From: Astragalus membranaceus
Lineage: Eukaryota; Streptophyta; Magnoliopsida; Fabales; Fabaceae
Reading direction: 5' to 3'
Assembly (NCBI GenBank): GCA_039519185.1
Contig: CM076846.1
Coordinates: forward strand, 112,192,442 to 112,256,441
DNA length: 64,000 nucleotides
Below the pieces are notes generated by a model. That model saw only the letters and a program-made list of their open reading frames with translations. It had not been told where the DNA came from and did not search any database. Position numbers and translations under genes: made by a program. This document shows, piece by piece, positions 12,240 to 23,270 of this stretch (its first letter is position 1; every line of letters starts with the position of its first letter).

Positions 12240-13180
12240 AGATGGTTTGGATCATAATTCTTCACTGGAACCTGTTGAGCCGTCTAATGCTCAGCAAGCT
12301 CTATCTATAACGTTGCAGAATCATTTAAGTGTGTGTAGACAACAAGGGGAATCGTCACCTAATAGAATAGAGAAGATGTCATGCAATCTAAAAAAGAATC
12401 AAGTGTCCAAGACTCTTTTGCTTTGGATGACGGTAAGCAAATATCACATGCAGTTACCGCTCAGATCTCCCATACTTTTGATACAATTAGTGGTTGTAAT
12501 ATTGTAACTCCCGAGTTCACCCTAACGCCAACGCGGTCTGTGATATGAATATTGCAAGTAGGTGTTGGAGTGACTCCTCCACTGAACCCCCCACTACCAG
12601 ACTAGATTTGCTAAATGCCTCAGAGTCTGACGCTACTTCTAATCTAGTGGTAGCTTCTGACATGAGAATATTAGGGAAGCTTTGGGTGATGTGCTAGATG
12701 ATGTTGCTGATCCTATGGCTACCAATACCCAAGGACTGGTTGTGCAGTATGATAAGTCAGTCCGAACCGGTGGTGTCCAAGACCCGAAAGAAGAAATTTC
12801 AGCAACAAAAGTGACTGGCCCAGAAAACTGTAGGCTATAATTGTTCAAAGACAAACTCTGTCTCTTTTTGAGCTGGCTATTACAAGTTAGTCGGAGAATT
12901 TTCAGCAATATTAGAATTTGGTTTGAAGAACTGTAGGATATAATTCCCGTCCAAGGACAACTTTTGTCTCTGTCGCATTTATCTGACTATAATAAGTTAG
13001 TACTTTTTTAATTGCCTCTAGGATGAAGTGTTTTAGGGGGCTTTGTTAAGGGCTCCCTATTACTGCTTTGATTTTTTTTTGCCAAAGGTATTGGTCTAGT
13101 CCCCCATTAGTATCTCTTTTGTCATCTTTTTTCTTCTTCATTTTTTCAATAAATTCAGGGGTTGTTCTCTTAACACGCTT
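12240..13180 (+). pseudogene. Retroelement remnant, possibly LINE ORF1 C-terminal part
   Basis: Plus-strand frames such as MDHNSSLEPVEPSNAQQALS (12247-12507) and, further on, VSKTRKKKFQQQK then a stop resemble the low-complexity basic tail of plant LINE ORF1 proteins, followed by a T-rich 3' region (to about 13180) ending near AATAAA. Several stops and frame changes separate the pieces. No reverse transcriptase motif is seen. The assignment rests on general composition and the 3' sequence, so it is weak. Confidence 0.3.
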
Positions 13181-13637
13181 CCTTCCTTATTGGCAAAAAA
13201 ATACACTCTGGAAATATTAAAATAGATATTTCTGAAATTTTTATTTAAAAAACAAGATTCTGGAAATATTTATGTGGAATTTTCGTAGTTTTTGTATTAT
13301 TCCGGAAATTCAAAACAAAGGTGGAACGTTGAAAAATCCGGGAAATAAATACTCACATTTTGTATTTTGGAATTAGGGGGGGTATTTTGGATAACTTGTT
13401 TTGAAAAGGGAATTATTAAGTACACCCACAAAATTGTTAGCATACACTTTTCCCCTTTTTTCTTATTTTTATTTGCACCGAAAAGTCATGTTTCAAGAAT
13501 TGGACCGGTGATCGACTCAATGGAGGTACCAGGTCACTGGGTCAATGGTCGGACTGAGGGGTCAGTAGTTAAACCGCATGACTATTGACCAGGCCTCGTT
13601 TAAAAATTCCAAAATTTCCAAGACCTATATATTTCAT
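13181..13637. other. Non-coding stretch holding a Harbinger empty site
   Basis: No gene. Bases about 13380-13490 (GGATAACTTGTTTTGAAAAG and onward) align with the sequences on both sides of the Harbinger element at 28473-32239, but without the element. The two places are therefore paralogous, and this copy preserves the pre-insertion state. Bases 13500-13600 hold a GC-rich repeat with 'GGACCGGTGATCGACTC'. Confidence 0.6.
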
Positions 13638-13983
13638 TAGGCATGGCAGTAAAACCCGGACCCGTGGATACCCGCCCGAATCCGCCCCAATTTTGTCGGG
13701 GAAAACCCAGTTTAAACGGGTTCGGGTTCGGGGATGGGTTTTCCCCGCTTTGCTGAGTCGGGGACGGGGAATGTGATACCCACCCCGAACCCGAACCCGC
13801 CCCGATAGAAGTTAAATTACTTAAATACCCATATATATATATATATATCCCACTTCCAGCAATAGAAACCCTAATCTGCGCCTCTCTCAGTCAGTCTTTC
13901 ATCTTCCCTCTCCAGGCTCTCCTCTCTGTGTATCCTCTCCGCCTCTCTGATCTCTCATTTTCACTCTCTCTCGCGAAAACCCT

Positions 13984-15751
13984 CACTACAAGAATTACTT
14001 GATTTACTGGCGGTTTCTTTCCGGCGGAATTAATCCGCCTGTACCGTTCCGGCGGATTTTAAGCAGTTAGTGGCGACATTTTTCCCACGAAAGATTTCCG
14101 GCGGAAAATGGAGCATTTCCGGCGTAATATTGCGTCGCAAAATTGTTTCAGAAAAACGAAAATTAAAACCGACGGTAATGCACATTACCGGCGGTTTTTT
14201 GGAGAGGGGGGAAATTCAAAATTTAAAATTTCCGCCGGAAATAATTGACCAAATCAACCGCCGGAACTGTGTCATTACCGGCGGTTTTTGGGAGGAGTGG
14301 AAATTCAAATATTTAAAATTTCCGCCGGAAACATTGATGAAACCGCCGCAAATTATGGACTAAATAAACCGCCGGAAATGTGCATTTACCGGCGGTTTTG
14401 TGGAAAAGAGGGAAATTCGAAATTTGAATTAAACCGCCGGAAATGGCTTATTCCGCCGGTAATGGTTATCCGTTGCTGGTTTTTGAATATAGCCGTTGGT
14501 AAAATCCGCCGGAAATGGCTTTTACTGGCGGTTTTTGGAAATAGCCGTTGGCCATTCTGATTATATAAATAGACATACGACTATCACTTCATTTCCAATT
14601 CATTCATCTTCCCCACTCCTTCATCTTCCCCACTCTTTCATCTTCCCCATTCCAAATTTCTTCAACTCCACTCACTTATCTTTCATCTTTTCCATTCATT
14701 CATCTTCCCCTATTCCGAATTTTTTGTTTTCATTCACTCATCTTCACCTATTCCGAATTTTTCATTTCATTCACTCATCTTTCATTCTCCCCATTCCTTC
14801 ATCTTATCCATTCCAAATTTCTTAATCCCCATTCACCCATTCTATTTCATACACTTATTAGCTCTCATATTCTATTGTTCCATTCCAAATTTTAGCTCAT
14901 TTGACGTGTTTGCAAATTTTTCACGGTATGTTTTTAAACAAATGTTAGTTATAAGTTTTATTTTATATTAATATCATATATGTACTTAATTTGTACTTTA
15001 ATTTGTACTTTGTCGGAATTCTACGATTATCGCTTTAATTTGTACTTTGTCGGATTTGTATAACGCTTTTAATTATCTGAACTATTCTCGTTAGCTAATA
15101 TAATTATAATTTGTATTATTGTCTTTTATTTAATAATTTAAATATTTAATTTTCAGTGTTTTTAAAAAAAAAATATTGATTTTGAAATTTTTTTTTTCAG
15201 TATTTATTTAATATTATTGTTTAAATATTTATTTAATATTTTTCGGTTTTAAATATTTATTTAATATTATAATTTGTATTGTTTTTAAAAAAAATTCAGA
15301 AAATGTTTCCGGCGTATTATCTTATTTACCGGCGTTTTTTAATAAAAAATTAATATTATTTACCGGCGGAATTTATTATTTACCGGCGGTTGTTTTAAAA
15401 AACAAATAAAAAATTAATATTATTTCCGTCGGAATTTATTAGTTACCGGCGGTTTTTTTAAAAAACGAATAAAAATATTAATATTGTTTCCGGCGGAATT
15501 TATTGGTTACCTGCGGTTTTGAATAAAATATAATAAATTGTTGAAATCTGTTTCCGGCGGTTTTTTACGTGTTCCGACGGTTTTTTCCATCGGTAATTTC
15601 CGGCGGAATTTCCGCCGGAAAATATTACCTACGGCCGTTTTTCCGGCGGATTTCCGGCGGATATTTTCCGTCGGTACTATGACATTACGTACGGATTTTG
15701 TCCGTTTCCGGCGGAAAATATCCGCCAGTAAATCAAGTAATTCTTGTAGTG
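13984..15751. mobile_element. Non-autonomous CACTA (EnSpm) element nested in hAT
   Basis: A 1,768-bp element that begins CACTACAAGAATTACTTG and ends with the exact reverse complement; the inverted termini are identical over at least 30 bp. A 3-bp target duplication CCT flanks it (13981-13983 and 15752-15754), as known for CACTA elements. The subterminal regions are packed with TTTCCGGCGG/CCGCCGGAAA repeats in both orientations, the usual transposase-binding layout. No transposase frame is present; the open frames near 14070-14825 are low-complexity repeats. It would need a transposase supplied from elsewhere. Confidence 0.9.
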
Positions 15752-15756
15752 CCTTA

Positions 15757-16030
15757 ATCACTGCGAAGAGAGAAGCCTTCTGTCTGTTCGCGAACTGAAG
15801 CCACGAAGTGAAGCTTTCTCTCTTCCTGCGAACTGAAGCCACTACGAACTGAAGTTTTCTTCTTCTCTTCTTCCTGCGAACTGAAGCGTTCTGTCTTCTC
15901 TCTTCTTAATCACTGCGAACTGAAGCCACGAAGTGAAGCTTTCTCTCTTCCTGCGAACTGAAGCCACTGCGGACTGAAGCCATTGCGAACTGAAGTTTTC
16001 TTCTTCTCTTCTTCCTGCGACCTCTGCGAC
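15757..16030. repeat. Tandem repeat around 'GCGAACTGAAGCCA'
   Basis: A block of roughly 145 bp, itself made of short GCGAACTGAAGCCAC and TTCTTCTCTTCTTCCTGCGA units, occurs about twice in a row. It lies in the 5' untranslated part of the hAT transposase gene, directly beyond the nested CACTA element. Confidence 0.7.
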
Positions 16031-16409
16031 TAAAGGTGTGGAGCTTTCTTCTAATTGTTTGATTGAAAACTGAAAACCCTAAATTTGATTGAAAACCCTA
16101 AACTGAATTTGGGGAAAAACTGATTTGTTTGAAACTGAATTTGATTTCTAATTTCTACCCATTGTTTGATTTCCAAGAAAATCTGATTTGTTTGAAACTG
16201 AATTTGATTTGGAAATTCTGATTGCCATTGTCTGAATCTGTTTTGATTAATTTGCTTTGTAGGTGTTCAATGATTTGATACAAATATGTTTATTTATTTT
16301 CTTGCCCTATGCGTGAGAATTAATGCTTCAGCAAATATGGTTTCCTTTTTCAGCACCACTCTGTGTTATCATCAGTTTGGTTGTCAGTAACATAGTTTGG
16401 TTGATACAA

Positions 16410-17720
16410 ATGATGGATGCTGCTTGTAATCCCCCAGTGCCTAGTTCACAAGAAGGTGAACACGATCCAACTCAACAAGAAAGTTGTAACCCTCTAATTA
16501 ATGTTGAATCTACGCCAACACCTCAAGATGTTGAGACAGGGCAAACTTTGGAGACAACAGCACAAACAGAGGCACAAATGCAAGCAGAAACAGATTTAGT
16601 CAAAAAGGATAAGCGCAAAAGTATTGTATGGAAGCATTTCACATTGATAAAAGTTAACGAACAAGACAAAGCTCAATGTAATTATTGCAAGAAACTGCTT
16701 GGTGGAAGTTCAAGAAATGGAACGAAACACTTGCATACACACACGTGGATACATGTGTTAAAAAAATGCTTATGGAGAGAAGCAATAATAGCAAGGGGCA
16801 GACATGTCTTATGCCTAAGGTCATTCAAGGAAAGCAGGAGCTAGGTGCTGGAACTTATAATGCTGAAAATGCAAGAAAAGAACTTGCACAAGCAATAATT
16901 ATGCATGACTATCCACTTTCAATAGTGGATCATGTTGGTTTTAAGAGATACTCGGCAGCTCTTCAACCATTGTTTCAAGTTCCTTCGAGAAATACAATCA
17001 AGAAAGAGATATTCAAAGTTTATGAGTATGAGAGATCAACCACTATGAAGTTATTAGACAGTCTTCAAAGAAGAGTGGCAATTACATCTGATATGTGGAC
17101 TTCGAGCAATCAAAGGAGAGGGTATATGGCTGTGACGGCTCATTATATTGATGGATCTTGGACTTTGCAGAGTCACGTGTTCAGGTAAAAATATGGTTTA
17201 TTAATTATAGCTTTAATAATCATAGATTTATTAAATGTGAACTTTATTACATTAGGTTAATTATAGTTTTTATTACATTAGGTTCATCTATGTTCCAGCT
17301 CCTCACACTAGTGATAGACTTAGCAATGCCTTGGTTGAATGTTTGATGGATTGGAACATTGATACAAAATTGTCCACTATCACTCTAGATAATTGTAGCA
17401 CAAACGACGCTATGATTGATAAAGTGAAGGATAAGTTGAACTTAAACACTTTGTTAAGACGGGTATGTATTAAATTATTCATTCTAATATCTATATAAAT
17501 GACAAACATTTTTATATAATTTAAGTACGATATTTGATATTAACAGGTGGTTCTAATTCTAAATTATGCGATGCATATGCTACTTTATTCGATGAAATGG
17601 AGTGTGATGATGAATGTATTCTTTACTTTATTTGCTTCAAATTTTATAAGGTTTAATGTTTATATTTTAACATTTGTTGTCTTAATCAAAATACAGGTGA
17701 ACTTGCAAGCTCTGTTATAA
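16410..17720 (+). pseudogene. hAT transposase with BED zinc finger, frameshifted and truncated
   Basis: The frame from 16410 (MMDAACNPP) has an acidic, Gln-rich N-terminus and then a BED zinc finger: W in IVWKHFTL, C-x2-C in AQCNYCKKLL, and H-x-H in KHLHTH. At about 16735-16750 an extra AC in an ACACAC run shifts the frame; the continuation VDTCVKKMLMERS and the hAT core (ELAQAIIMHDYPLSIVDHVG, then AITSDMWTSSNQRRGYMAVT) is in another frame to 17184. An intron at 17185-17281 is bounded by GT/AG and keeps frame into FIYVPAPHTSDRLSNALVE and LDNCSTNDAMIDKVK. A second GT/AG intron is likely at 17463-17546. After it the frame no longer resembles the family, and the C-terminal catalytic part and dimerisation domain are missing. 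The enzyme cannot be active as it stands. Confidence 0.85.
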
Positions 17721-17834
17721 CCCATTTTGAAGAATGAAGATGATCGATAGATGTCTTGTTATAACCCATTTGTAATGTTAGTTGTTTTGATAATTTAGAA
17801 CTTGGTTTGGTTGTATGGTGACAAATTAGAATTG

Positions 17835-17985
17835 AGCTTATTTTGTAACCAAAAACTTTGGAGCTTAATTTGAACACTTTTAATGATTTTGTTTCAACAA
17901 TTTGGAAACAGCCAAATTATGTGTTTGGAGCTTATTTTGTAACCAAATGATTTTGTTTCAACAATTTGGAAACAGACAATATGAA
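17835..17985. repeat. Short tandem repeat in hAT 3' region
   Basis: The segment with GAGCTTATTTTGTAACCAAA and GATTTTGTTTCAACAATTTG occurs twice within 150 bp, the second time lacking about 40 internal bases. It is non-coding and lies in the 3' part of the hAT element. Confidence 0.6.
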
Positions 17986-18264
17986 ATTAATCTATGTTTC
18001 AAACAGGTACTTAATAGTGTGGCGGGTTTATCTCGGGTTTGGGGTCGAGTTTTTCCCCGCGGGATGAAAATTGGGTTTTTACTCAATAGTGGAGCGGGGA
18101 CGGGGACGGGGCGGGGAAACCCGATCCCCATCGGGGGCAGAGTTGGGGATACATATTTCATCCCCGACGGGTTTGGGGTCGGGGAACGGGTAGTGTGGCG
18201 GGGTCGGGAACGAGGAGAGTACAAACCGACCCTGCCCCGCCCCGTTGTCATGTCTATATTTCTT

Positions 18265-18633
18265 ATTTGTAAAACTTAATTTGCTAAAGTGGAACACAAT
18301 GCCTAAAAAATCCAAAAGAAATTCACCACAAATTTAATTCACCATAAATATTTTTTTCCATACACCGTACTTATACACATAATATTGCAATTTGTCATCA
18401 ATAGGATTTGTGGTCTACTGGAAATTCACGGTGCATTTCCCTTGGCGTGCATGAGTTCGATTCGATCCCAGAATCCTCCTAGAACAATTTTATCAAATTA
18501 CTATATAGGTATTTTCCAATAAAAGATCCACCAATTTGACATGATAGGCGTGTAGACTGAGCAGAACCTGCAAGTATTAAATGAATAAACTTCTATGTGA
18601 CAAAAAATCCGGCTCAATAGACCGAGTTTCACA
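18265..18633. other. Non-coding stretch between two hAT elements
   Basis: About 370 bases with no open frame of note, no repeats that I can delimit and no RNA gene. It lies between the 8-bp target duplications of the two flanking hAT-type insertions. Confidence 0.5.
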
Positions 18634-18641
18634 GTTTCCAC

Positions 18642-19457
18642 CTAGGTAATCAAAACCGGACCGGACATTGAACCGGAAGAGGTGGCGGTTCAGGGTTCTT
18701 GGGTTCAACCGGTTGAACCGGGGTTCAACCGGAATTAATTAAATATATTATTTAATATTTTTATTACAATATATAAAGATAAAAAACCATAATACCCAAA
18801 ATTTCACACCACAAACAATTAAATTATGCTTAACTTAAGCTCAACAATATAATATCCAAGTCATTAGTTAAAGTTACACATAAAATTGGTAGGTATAAAA
18901 AAACTCAAAGTTTGACATGTTTAAAATATATATATTTTAATGCATTATTTAGAAAGAATCTAATGTCGCTTTATTTAGAAATTAGAAAAGATCACATCAT
19001 GTAAGAAAATTGCAAACAATGAAGCTAATGTTGTTGAAAGGTGAATATCTAGTCCCACATCGAATGGCAAATAAGAAGAATGAGCTGTGTTTCTTTATAA
19101 ATAGAGCTAGAGTGTGCACAGCAAAATATAAGTGAGATTTTTGGCTTTCATAATATATAAAATATATAAATAGAGCCCTGACACTCATTTTGTTTTACAA
19201 AAAACAGTTTAAATTTTTTTATTTCAGTTAAAAAAATAAAAATAAAAATAAAAAAATAAAAAAAAGTCATTTCTCAGAACCGGTTTTAACCGCCGAACCG
19301 CCGGTTCTGGCCGGTTTTGCCGGTTCTTGAGCGGTTTTTCGGTTTTTCACCCGGTTCTTTGGCCATCCGGTTCTGGGGTCTAACTGGACCGGACAGGGGT
19401 CCGGTTCCCGGTTCAACCGGTCGAACCGGCCGGTCCGGTCCGGTTTTGATTACCTTG
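18642..19457. mobile_element. hAT-type MITE with perfect 8-bp target duplication
   Basis: An 816-bp element with termini CTAGGTAATCAAAACCGG and, in reverse complement, CAAGGTAATCAAAACCGG. The flanks GTTTCCAC (18634-18641 and 19458-19465) are a perfect 8-bp target duplication. GGTTCAACCGG and CCGGTT motifs crowd both ends, while the middle is AT-rich. No transposase. The element sits at the 3' end of the LINE ORF1 pseudogene. In copy 2 the N gap ends inside this element. Confidence 0.87.
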
Positions 19458-19465
19458 GTTTCCAC

Positions 19466-21783
19466 CGATTTAACCGCCATACAAGATTGAGTCACAAATG
19501 CATTCTTATTCAAAGAAATCACATTCTCCCTTGAAGAATTTTCACAATCCGCTTCAATGGCGTCTATAATCTAATGTTGAGAGATTGGGGAATGACTAAC
19601 AAACTCCTCCCTAGCCACATAGATTAAACTTGTTAGTACAATCAATTAGGGGTGATTTAGAGTCTTCTACCCCTACAACGGGTTCTTGAACTGCCAGAGT
19701 ATATGGTTGTGTTGTCTCTCTATCACCATGGTTGAGTGTTTTGCACATTGAGTAATGATGACTAATGGATTGACACTAGCTACACAAATCAGGCAATCTT
19801 TTGTAGACAGCCAGACACTGAATGCAAAACCTTCTTGTTCCACCATAATTTCATCATATAATGTTGACGCTAAATCAAGATCCACCAAGATTCTAGCCTA
19901 ATGGCCAAGATCCCGAATCTTGCTTGCTTCATCAAGAGAGATTGTGGTACCAATGCCACCTACAATTTCAAACAATAATTTTGGGCGCCAATATTTATAC
20001 GGGAGATCAACAAGGCGTATCCATGCTTGCACATGTGTTTGCTTCTGGGTGCTCAGGTTGAAGTCTTGAGTCCATTGAGACAACCTCAAAACTCCTGATA
20101 GCAAGTTTCATACATCCACCAACCAATCCTTTCACATATCATCTTGTGTTGCAAATTCATATGAATCTCTTCGTAAGGATATCAAATTCCACAGTCCAAG
20201 AGGATTTCAAAGAGTTTCCACTACAAAAAAGCAGTATTAGCGAGGGAAATTTCCCTCGCTAAAGCATATTAGCGAGGGAATTAGAGACGACCAAATTCCC
20301 TTGCTAAAATGGTCCTCACGAATCCCTAGCTAAAAATTAGCGAGAAAAAATTCTCTCGCTAATTCCGTCGCTAATCACCTCTAATATGTGCTCTTTTCAA
20401 AATCCCGCTTAAAATTAGCGAGGGAATTTATGTCGCTAATTCCCTCGCTAATCACCTCGTAATCCGTGATTTTGTTTTTTCAAAATTCCGCTTAAAATTA
20501 GCTAGTACTATTTTTAATTTTTTTTAATATTTATTACAATATTATTAAATAAAATTATATTATTATTAATCCAAGGGGTGAAATATGGTGGTGGTGATGG
20601 TAGAGGTGAAATATGGGAAGGGGTTTGTGTAGAGAAAGAGAGAGAGGGACAGTTAGAGAGAGAGAGGGGGATGGTTAGAGAGAGGGAGGGAAAGAGGAGT
20701 AAGGGTGGAAGATAATTTTGTGGTGGTGGTGGTGGTGGAGGTGAAATATGAGAAGAGGGTTTGTGTAGAGAGAGAGGGACAGTTAGAGAGAGAGAGAGGG
20801 AGAGTGAGGATGGGAGGAGCTATGATGTGGTGGTGGTGGTGTGGTGGTGGTGAAGGGTGGGTTCGGGGAGAGAGAGAGGAGAGTAAGGGAGAAATAGAGT
20901 GAAGTGTGAGAAATGGAGAAGTGTGGTTTAGGGAAGAAGAGAGAAAATGAGAGAAAGTGAGAGAAGAGAGAATAAGAGGAAATGAGAGTGGTTCGGTTAA
21001 ATATAAAAAAAAACTTAAAATTAGCGAGAGAATTTCTCTCGCTAATTACCTCGTAATCCGTGCTTTTTTTTTTCCTTTCAAAATCCCGCTTAATATTAGC
21101 GAGGGAAATTCCCTCGCTAATTACCTTGTAATCTGTGTTTTTTTTCAAAATCCCGCTTAAAATTAGCGAGAGAAATTCCCTCGCTAATTACCTCGTAATC
21201 CGTGTTTTTTTTTTCTTTCAAAATTCCGCTTAAAATTAGTGAGGGAAGTTCCCTCGCTAATTACCTCGTAATCCTCGCTTCTTTTCAAAATCCCGCTTAA
21301 AATTAGCGGGAATTTTCCTCGCTAATTGCCTCGCTAAAAATTGTTTTGCGACGGATATTATTTCCCTCACTGATTTCCGTCGCTAATACTGTTTTTTTTT
21401 GTAGTGTTCCAATTTTCTTGTAAGATCTTTGGCAGTGTATGGAGTAGCACCTTTGGATAGGATTAGTCTACCGTGAAGATTATTTTTTCAGCCTTCTGCA
21501 CCTTTCACATATCAATCTGGGGAAATCTTTATGGAGAGGTAATCACCTTCGATGCAAGATTTAGGGAGTTGTCCTCATTAATCTCAAAGGAATTATTTAA
21601 AGCTTTTGTGAAGGATTTGTTCCTAGTTCGACCACCGTCCACATTGTTAGACAACAATTGTGTGTCAATGCTCACTAAGAATGACCAATTGCATATTGCA
21701 GGCCAAGAATCCATGAATGCGTGCAGATAAAGAGATGTCAATGTAACAAGACCAAGAATACCAAGAACATTCTTGGATTTCAT
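19466..21783 (-). pseudogene. LINE ORF1 (DUF4283 plus zinc knuckle), dead and split
   Basis: Minus-strand remains of the gag-like ORF1 protein of plant L1-type LINEs. In order: TRNKSFTKALNNSFEI near 21640-21600; the DUF4283 region with DLTRKLE just before the CACTA insertion; the continuation SYEFATQDDM, then GVLRLSQWTQDFNLSTQKQT, WIRLVDLPYKYWRPKLLFEI and GIGTTISLDEASK (19900-20104); ARILVDLDLASTLYDEIMVE (19820-19890); and a CX2CX4HX4C knuckle near 19742-19785 reading C-S-stop-C-QSIS-H-HYSM-C. There are several in-frame stops (for example stop in place of Tyr before ARILV) and a frameshift before the knuckle. A CACTA element (20219-21406) splits the gene. No ORF2 follows, so this is a non-functional fragment. 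Confidence 0.85.
20219..21406. mobile_element. Non-autonomous CACTA element in LINE ORF1
   Basis: A 1,188-bp element starting CACTACAAAAAAGCAGTATT and ending with the near-exact reverse complement (GCGACGG in place of GCGAGGG, and extra As). The target duplication TTC is at 20216-20218 and 21407-21409. Both arms carry many copies of AATTAGCGAGGGAA and its inverse, forming numerous short palindromes. The centre (20570-20990) is a purine-rich GA and GGT tract. There is no transposase. Long frames here (20705-20902 plus, 20783-21148 minus) are simple-sequence artefacts. Confidence 0.88.
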
Positions 21784-22514
21784 CCACTCATTCTTGGAAC
21801 CTTCTTAGAGCATTCTTTTCCAATAGAATTTAAGAATTAGATCAAAAAATTTAAGAGTTTAACACTCCTAAACTGATATAGTTTCATAAACGAAACCCTA
21901 GTAGTCTTACTCATGAATTATTTATTTCAAATTGCAAGCTTAGATGCGGTTTTACCCCCCAAAACCCTTGAGTTTCTAAACCAAACTCTTTCACTAAGTC
22001 ATTCTACATCATTCTCTTATTTTGGAATTCGGATCCTCTCCTTATACCCTCTCTCAATCACAAAAGGAGAGGATCCAAACCCCTTATTTTGGACCAATAC
22101 GAAATTAACCTAAAGACACTAACATTACTCATATCTTGATCCTTAAATTAACGACATAACCTCAATCCAACCATTTTTTTGTCAAATCTCAACTCACACC
22201 ATCAATTGCCTACGTCACAGTACCAATCTCAAATACTTACTCATCCTAAGACTCCCCACGATCATATTAGTCTTTTAGGAACAACCTAAACAAGGCTCCA
22301 ACATGGGTAAAAACCACGGATACAAGTTTCGATTATGATCTACAATCATTTAAAGTGGTAATATGAAACGCTCACAATCATTCAATTCGACAATATTAAT
22401 AGCCCACCAAGTCATTATCCATATTAAATTCATCAAATCATAATATGAAATTAACATATCTTTCAACATCAATATATTAAAAGCAATCATAAGACGAACA
22501 CTTAATGCACAAGA
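21784..22514. other. Non-coding stretch, nothing recognised
   Basis: About 730 AT-rich bases. A short inverted pair around GGATCCTCTCC / GGAGAGGATCC lies at 22028-22078. There is no convincing gene, no delimited repeat and no RNA gene. The upstream edge may be the 5' region of the LINE. Confidence 0.4.
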
Positions 22515-22529
22515 AATCCAATTTCACGA

Positions 22530-22626
22530 CCAACATGATGTGGCACAAGTGGTAGATACTTGGGTCCCTTAATCAGGATTAGTCTCTACAATCGTCGTGG
22601 ATGATATATTGGTTTACCAAAAAAAA
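22530..22626 (+). mobile_element. Short SINE-like element with 15-bp target duplication
   Basis: A 97-bp insert with an A-box-like TGGCACAAGTGGTAGATAC, a weak B-box-like GGATTAGTCTC and a 3' tail TTGGTTTACC followed by a run of A. The flanks AATCCAATTTCACGA (22515-22529) and AATCCAATTACACGA (22627-22641) match at 14 of 15 positions. The structure fits a tRNA-type SINE; the B box is poor. Confidence 0.65.
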
Positions 22627-22767
22627 AATCCAATTACACGAATATAGATATAGCAAACATAATCTAGGGGTGTCTCCTTGCTCCTAAGGATCTTAATCAT
22701 TCTCAACATCATAAAAAATAGTTTTTCCTTTTTTCTCTTATAATGGTTCTTACAGTACAAGCGAGAT

Positions 22768-22786
22768 GGGGGGGGGGGGGGGGGGG
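22768..22786. repeat. Poly-G tract, 19 G
   Basis: An uninterrupted run of 19 G. The equivalent tract in copy 2 (45022-45044) has 23, one of the few differences between the duplicate copies. Confidence 0.95.
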
Positions 22787-23270
22787 CATTAAGATACATT
22801 TGATATATCCTCATACTACATTTTTGGAAGCAATGAAAATAATCTTGTATCATTTTCAAATTTTCCAAGAATACTGAATTTATTATCTATAATGTTTCTT
22901 AGTTATGATGAAAATTAGTGGAAATGAATACTCTAGTTAATGTGATTTTCCCAGTAATTCTAGGATAAAAAAACGTGTAAAACACTTCCTCCAAAAAAAA
23001 TGGAAAATTTGAATTTTAGCCTCATCATGAAGCAGACAACTTTTTATAGAAAAGAACTACTCACCACAGTTTTTATTATGTGACATTTTGTGATTAGTTG
23101 ACCATATATATATTTTTTTTACACCCACAATGTATATAAATTAAATCCATTCGTAATTCATAAAAGCCCATATTTATATAAAAATTAGATTAAGGAACTT
23201 CTAAGAAAATCAAAGTGTAATACATATGTTAATTTCACTTAATGTTAAAAATCACTCATAAGACTCGATC
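22787..23270. other. AT-rich non-coding stretch
   Basis: About 480 bases with no gene, no delimited repeat and no RNA gene seen. It ends where similarity to the gene-derived array resumes. Confidence 0.45.

Larger units (their letters stand above)
13638..18256 (+). mobile_element. hAT transposon with 8-bp target duplication
   Basis: The 5' end starts TAGGCATGGCA and the 3' end, read in reverse complement, starts TAGACATGACA. The flanks TATTTCAT (13630-13637) and TATTTCTT (18257-18264) are an 8-bp target duplication with one mismatch, as expected for the hAT superfamily. Both subterminal regions (13640-13810 and 18010-18250) are rich in GGGTTCGGG/CCCCG motifs in opposite orientation. The interior carries a BED-type transposase pseudogene. 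A CACTA element (13984-15751) has inserted inside it, so the hAT element is the older of the two. Its 4.6 kb falls in the gap of copy 2. Confidence 0.85.

Noticed and set aside
14070..14825. Overlapping plus-strand frames of 90-109 residues
   Set aside because: They translate CCGGCGG subterminal repeats and a TTCATTCATCTTCCCC-type repeat in a non-autonomous CACTA element.
17902..18315. Gly/Arg/Pro-rich frames on both strands
   Set aside because: They translate the GGGGCGGGG subterminal repeats of the hAT element.
20705..21148. Frames rich in Val/Glu/Arg or Ser/Pro inside the CACTA element
   Set aside because: They are translations of GGT and GA simple repeats, with no codon structure.
20219..21406. 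Regular short repeats resembling a CRISPR-like array
   Set aside because: The repeats occur in both orientations within CACTA termini and a TTC target duplication, in a plant genome; there are no spacers of constant length.
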